Shown: positions 59,249 through 64,000 of the stretch, in pieces
How the letters are laid out: every line of letters begins with the position of its first letter
Numbering within the stretch: the first letter of the stretch is position 1
NCBI RefSeq assembly: GCF_010093535.1
Contig: NW_022985185.1
Coordinates: 390,026-454,025, forward strand
Direction of reading: 5' to 3'
Source of the DNA: Lindgomyces ingoldianus
Lineage: Eukaryota > Ascomycota > Dothideomycetes > Pleosporales > Lindgomycetaceae
Length of the DNA: 64,000 nt
Made by a program: the position numbers and the translations under genes
Notes under the pieces: model-generated
The model's input: the letters and a program-made list of their open reading frames with translations, nothing else
Told to the model about the DNA's origin: nothing
The model's database searches: none

Positions 59249-60800
59249 ATGGGAGGCCAAAGAGAGTTCGATGAGCTCGAATCGCAGTTACTTAGGCTCA
59301 AGTTCGCTGGGGAGCAAACCGAACAAGAAATCCGGTAGACGCTACCCCAATTATGAATGATTATTACTAAGACCAGACATAGGACACGACAAATAGGTGT
59401 AGAAACATCAAAGGGACCTGATCAAATGCTACGAGACATTGCTGGAAAAATACACCCAGCTAAAGCAAGATTACGAACATGTTACAGGCGAAACCGCAGC
59501 TGGAAATAACTTTGTTCTAGTTCTGATCAATGGCCATAGCCACCATGTAAGTTTAATGTATATCCACTCATGCTCATTAGCTAAATTCTATCCCGAAGTT
59601 CCAAGACGACCTTTTACGGGCAAACGGCAAAGGTGGCGCTGAAGCCTCGCACCTGCTGGACACAGAAATCCGCAAATATGTATCGAAAACCTTGATGATT
59701 CCAGAGGCTTTCCACCTGATAATACGCGTCTATGTGGACCTAAAAGAACTATCGAAGGATGCATGGAGAGCCAAATTAGTAGACGCCACACCGCGCGCTC
59801 TTGGGTCATTCGCGGGTAGCTTTTCCAATGCGTTTGGATTCTTTGACTTCATTAATGTAGGAAATCGAAATGGCGTCCAGACAAAGATTCAAGAGGCCTT
59901 CAAATACTACGTCAAAGATCCGCTATGCCAGCATATCTTCCTTGGCCCACCCTTCACCGCTTCTTACAACGACTTGTTGAAGACCCACAATGGCAAGGCC
60001 ACCGTCATTCGAGGTGATTTAAACAACTTCCAGCCTCCTGACTGTAAATTTGTGTCGTTTCCATCCGTATTCCGTATGTCGAAGCCGCCAATTCTCCAAA
60101 GCTTTCCCACAGGACGTAATGGACGCCTCGCCACGGGCAACACAAGCGGACATCATAATGGTCAAATGTGCAGAGATTCCCAAAAGGTACATTTATAGCA
60201 CCTCCTATGACGCCTAAATCAAATGCTAATAAGCTCCAAGGGTCACTCTCCCCGACCGAGTCTCAAGCTCGACCGTATCCCAGTTAACAGAACCTCGACT
60301 CGAACGTCCTCTGTACCTCCGATGGAGGGAACAGGTTCGGAAAATGCAGAAACATCCTCCATCTCGCATGCCCCTCCCTCGCTGGGGCGTTCCCGGCATG
60401 ATTCCTCTAAACGCTAACAACGAGCGCCTAGATATCTCTATCCGAACCCCTACAGCAACTGGATGGAACATCTACAACACCCGGGTTAATGTTAACAAAC
60501 TCTGCAACAATTTCCACTTATTAGGCAAATGCACCGCCAAATCTTGTACGCTTGACCATAGGAAGCTGGAACCAGCAGCATTCCAGGCGCTCCAGTATTT
60601 GGTCAAGGAATATCCATGCAGGAAGGAAGGTCGATGTCGCCGATTTGATTGCTATAACGGTCATATATGCCAGAAGGATGGTTGTGACAAGGGAAGGACC
60701 CTAGGATGCAAGTAGAAGGATAGTATGCATAGGATGGACCCAAAGGTTGTAGCGTGGGTGAAGCCGGGTGGTGGAAATCAGGGTGAAGGTAACTCTTTTG
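59249..60800 (+). pseudogene. Broken paralogue of the CCCH zinc-finger gene
   Basis: Exon-like blocks 59249-59334, 59403-59546, 59599-60186 and 60241-60800 correspond in order to the gene at 22626-24474, with introns at the same places (except one lost). Shared blocks: FVLVLINGH, IIRVYVDLKELSK, FGFFDFINVGN, ANNERLDISIR, CNNFHLLGKCTAKSCTLDH, CYNGHICQKDGC. Three lesions: a one-base loss at the first donor (frame break), a frame change between about 60385 and 60410, and a TAG at 60714-60716 after LGCK, beyond which homology continues (MDPKVVAWVK). The first CCCH finger is gone, and the acidic residues of the N-terminal domain are replaced. The lesions could in part be sequencing errors; three together make a pseudogene likely. 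Confidence 0.72.
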
Positions 60801-61237
60801 GGATGTGGTCTGAAGAGCTTGATGCTGGATCTAAAGGGGATGGCCATCCTCATAGTCAGCTACATGAGAGGATTAACACTACTCTTATGCTCGACAAGCC
60901 TCTCATCGATGTTTGAAGAGAATGGTAGACCCTTTACAAAGCTCAGATGGTCATAAAATTACTAATTCCAGGGAGGAATCCATCTTCTGTACTATTTCAG
61001 GACACCCTCAACAGAAGAAAGGTTAAAACATTAAATAGATGAGCAAATACAAATAGTTCACACGATATCCAGGAGGTTGTACTGGCTTAATTGGCGTATT
61101 GAGCACACATGACCACGATTCCGCGTGCCCAACAACGCCACCCCGAAAAGATGTGTCATCATCGCAAATACTACACGAAACTAGCCATTCATCATAGGCC
61201 TTGACACAGGGACTCCATGCGCAAGACTTCATCCCCC
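60801..61237. other. Intergenic region
   Basis: 3' flank between the CCCH pseudogene and the SNF2 gene. Short frames without features. Confidence 0.55.
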
Positions 61238-64000
61238 TCAACGCCGTCCCCATACACTATCCTCCACTCTCCTTAACCCCGTACTTCCAGGCTTCCTCCT
61301 CGGTCCACCCGAGTTCGTCGGCTCCAACATCATAGAAAGACCCTTCTCCACCATGCCCGTAAGCCCAGCCTGTTTCGCTGGGCTCTCTAATACCCTCGTC
61401 CTCTCAAAGATCGCCCTCTCACTCCCATCATCGACATTTTGGTGATCATACTCCGCATTGCGATTAAACAACTTCAGGATATCTTCCATACCAAGCTTGC
61501 CAATCGCTTTCCCACCTTCAATCGCGGCTTCGGCCAGTTTGCGCTTGGCTTCTTGGAGTTCGAGGATGCGTTCTTCGACGGAATTGTGGATGGAGAGGCG
61601 GTAGACTGTTACGTCGACGGTTTGGTTGAGGCGATGGACTCGGTCGATGGCCTGTTCTTCGACAAACTGTCGAGGTGTTAGCTGATGTCTAACGAGGGTA
61701 GGTTTCATCTAATGAGGACTTACCGGATTCCAGAAGGGCTCCATGATAACCACCCGGCTGGCAGCCGTGAGATTGAGACCCAAACTACCGCACTTTAGAC
61801 TACACAAAAGGACCCTCGTTCGCTTATCGTTTCGCAGCTTGTGGAGACTAGCTTCGCGCAGGTCGTTGCGCATGCTGCCATCATATCGCGTGAAGCTGTA
61901 GCCTTCTCTGTGCAAGAAGGGCTCGATCAGGTCGAGCATGGAGGTGAATTGAGAGAAGACAATGACCTTGTGATCGGGGGTCTCCTTCTCCAATATCTGG
62001 AGTAATTGGCGGATCTTTGTGGATGGCGTGAGATCCGAGGCGTCGTACTCAATATCAGATTCTCCGGTTTCAGACTCTTCCGAGCCGGCTTCAGAGTCTG
62101 AATCTTCTGTATCAGAGTCTGTTCTCGAGTCGCTCTCATCGTCAGAAACTAGGTTAATAACCTTGCTCTTCTTAGGAAGTTTCCTGTGCACAGAAGGGCC
62201 ATCATCGTCGTCATCCGTATCATGAACAATGAACGAATCATCTTGCCTCTTCTTCGATGGCGTACCCTCATCTTCAGTTGCAAATGAGTCAGAATCCTCC
62301 GAACCGAGAGAATCACCACCGCCTTCGGCATTCTCGTCGTCAGTCCCACCAGCTTTTCCAAGATCCAAGACCACCTGTTGACCTTCTGGAACAATCCATT
62401 CACCTTGACTCTCATCCTCATCGTCACTATCGAGAATAATCCGGCGCTGCCGTGAGAGTTTGGAGCTCCCCTCCTTCTCGCTTTGTTCGCCCTTCGATCT
62501 CTTGTGTTTCTTGCTCTTTTCCTTGTGCCCATGTTTCTTGTGTTTCTTGTGTTTCTTGACTTTCCTCTGTGAAGCATTTAAGTCGTCCTCGCAATGGTTG
62601 CATCGAATCGCACCAACGGCCGCGGTATCCTTCGTTAACTTAAGCTGACAAACATCACAGCGCTTAGTCTGGACGCTCAACCCGCCGAATAGGTCCGCAA
62701 GGTCGTCTGTATCTGCGTTCTGTCCTTTGCGGGGAGTCTGAGTACCGGACCGAGGACCGGACTTGGAATCTGTTGTCAGGGCATCTTTATCATCCTTCAC
62801 ATTGCTCTTCGTCAAGTTAGGATGATTGCAGGCCTGCCTCAACCGAAGTAGCAGTACTAAAGCTCCAATATAATCCGTCTTCGCACCTCCCATCATTTCC
62901 GCGAGACGCGACTCTGCACGATTGGACAACCTATCGTAAAACTCGCGCTCCTTGGTGGTGAACGCGCCAACGACAGTTTCAACATTTCGGGCAACAATCT
63001 GGAATCCTTGTTTCTCTTGGCCATCCTTAGACTTGCCGCCAAAGTTGAGAGCACCGTCTTTCTTCAAGACATCTTTCGTTCGGCGCTTCATGAGTCGCCC
63101 CAGGAAGATCTGAAGTCGCTTCATCGCGAGATTTCCTCTGCCATTCTTCATTGGACCAGTAATGGATTCTTTCCAGTTCGACATAGTAGCATACGGCTCA
63201 ATGCGGAGGAACTTGATTAAGCTCTGAAGCTCGTCTAGGTTGTTCTGCATTGGTGTTCCAGTCAAGCACCATCGGTAGTGAGACTTCAGTTCGTAACATG
63301 CTTTAGTCATCTTGGCGTTGCGGTTCTTGATGGTGTGAGCTTCGTCGAGAATAACACGGTACCAGTGAACTCCGAAGCAACCCTTCTTAAGTCCATCGGG
63401 GCCATCACCGCAACTAGCGTGCTCGGACGACAAGACCTGATATGTGGTGATAACTACATCGTATCCCTTGAGTTTATCAAACGACTTGGTCCGATTGGAT
63501 CCATGATGTACTAGGACTTTCAAGCTGTGGGAACTGGTGATTTTGGAATTGATCTCCCCCTCCCATTGCTTGATGAGAGCTAAAGGAGCAACAATGAGGG
63601 TGCCCTTTCCGACGGAGGGTAGAATCTTGTTCCTTTTATTCTCGGGCTCGGTGTTCTTTTCTGGTCGGGGATTGGAAAGAATTACGGCTATCGCCTGAAT
63701 GGTTTTTCCAAGTCCCATGTCATCGGCCAAGATTCCTCCTTTTGTAAGTTTGGCCCTCTTGTTGTGAGCTCCAGTCTCTTTTTCAATCATCCATGCAACT
63801 CCATCTACCTGATGCGGCAGCAACTTGACCTTCATACCGTCGACGGTCCCGTCGTCTTCCTCGTCTTCATCTTCCTCTGTAGCGGATGTGTCCACCTCAT
63901 GTTCTTTTAATTCTAGGGCCTGTAGCTTTTCGGCCAACGTCCTCGCAGCCTTCTCTTCTTCTTGTTTCTTCTTTTTCCGACCCCTCATTCGAGGAATTTT
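61238..64000 (-). CDS. SNF2-family DNA-dependent ATPase (Rad5/Rad16/Uls1-like), 5' part outside the window
   Basis: Two exons visible: from beyond 64000 to 61724, and 61666-61238 (intron with GTAAGT donor, CTAAC branch). The frame is still open at the window edge, so the N-terminus is missing. Motifs in order: I GGILADDMGLGKTIQ, Ia TLIVAPLALIKQW, II ILDEAHTIKN, III WCLTGTPMQNN, then a four-cysteine cluster (CDVCQLKL..CNHC) with a Lys-rich and a long Asp/Glu/Ser-rich insertion, IV VIVFSQFTSMLDL, V LGLNLTAASRVVI, VI QAIDRVHRLNQ. The split helicase lobes with a cysteine-rich insertion are typical of the Rad5/Rad16/Uls1 branch; a complete RING is not evident. Role in chromatin or DNA damage tolerance follows from the family, not from this sequence. 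Confidence 0.9.

Noticed and set aside
59078..59338. P-loop-like GSGKD segment upstream of the CCCH pseudogene
   Set aside because: Does not fit GxxxxGK[ST]; no NTPase motifs follow.

Overview
This looks like nuclear DNA of a filamentous ascomycete (Pezizomycotina). The genes have many short 43-110 nt introns with GT..AG ends and CTAAY branch points. Several proteins are typical of the group (long fungal NOT4, DUF1349, DUF4267, HeLo-like N-terminal domains). A 20 kb TA-rich block of decayed transposons shows C-to-T/G-to-A changes of the kind left by repeat-induced point mutation (RIP). I would not name a genus.

Layout. (1) 1-24.5 kb is an ordinary housekeeping segment: an STK32/YANK-type kinase; COQ5 and branched-chain ketoacid dehydrogenase E1-alpha, divergent from a 206 bp promoter; a 2-oxoglutarate/Fe(II) oxygenase; a GMPPA-type GDP-mannose pyrophosphorylase subunit; a DUF1349 protein running into an assembly gap; complex I 30 kDa subunit (NDUFS3) divergent from NOT4; and a CCCH zinc-finger protein. 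NOT4 appears to have two alternative C-termini. (2) 24.5-29.2 kb holds a minus-strand gene with a HeLo-like N-terminal domain joined to LIM-type zinc fingers. (3) 29.2-49.46 kb is a nest of transposable elements bounded by inverted repeats of about 95 bp. Inside are a Ty3/gypsy element, a complete Ty1/copia element inserted in the gypsy integrase (266 bp LTRs, 5 bp target duplication), a 603 bp TRIM-like miniature retroelement inserted in the copia RNase H region, three copies of a 289-290 bp LTR, and at least five Fot1/pogo-type DNA elements, two of them nested. (4) 49.6-53.4 kb holds a seven-exon gene for a predicted 1149-residue protein: HeLo-like N-terminal domain, TPR-like helices, a UBZ-like and a RanBP2-type zinc finger, and a C-terminal Rho/Rnd-like GTPase domain with altered catalytic positions. 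This is the most unusual architecture in the window. (5) 53.9-60.8 kb is sparse and decayed: a DUF4267 membrane protein, a RIP-damaged Tc1/mariner copy, remains of an AAA ATPase gene, and a pseudogene paralogous to the CCCH gene at 22.6 kb. (6) 61.2-64 kb is the 3' part of a SNF2-family ATPase, running off the window.

How it fits together. The left segment is conserved metabolism and gene regulation. The middle segment has the look of fast-evolving, incompatibility- or immunity-type fungal genome: two HeLo-domain genes point away from each other on either side of the transposon nest, and their first exons have the same length (446 nt) and phase. Outside them lie an intact CCCH gene (left) and its broken paralogue (right). 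All gene models are built by eye from splice signals, frame and homology recalled from protein families; none has been checked against transcripts or databases.
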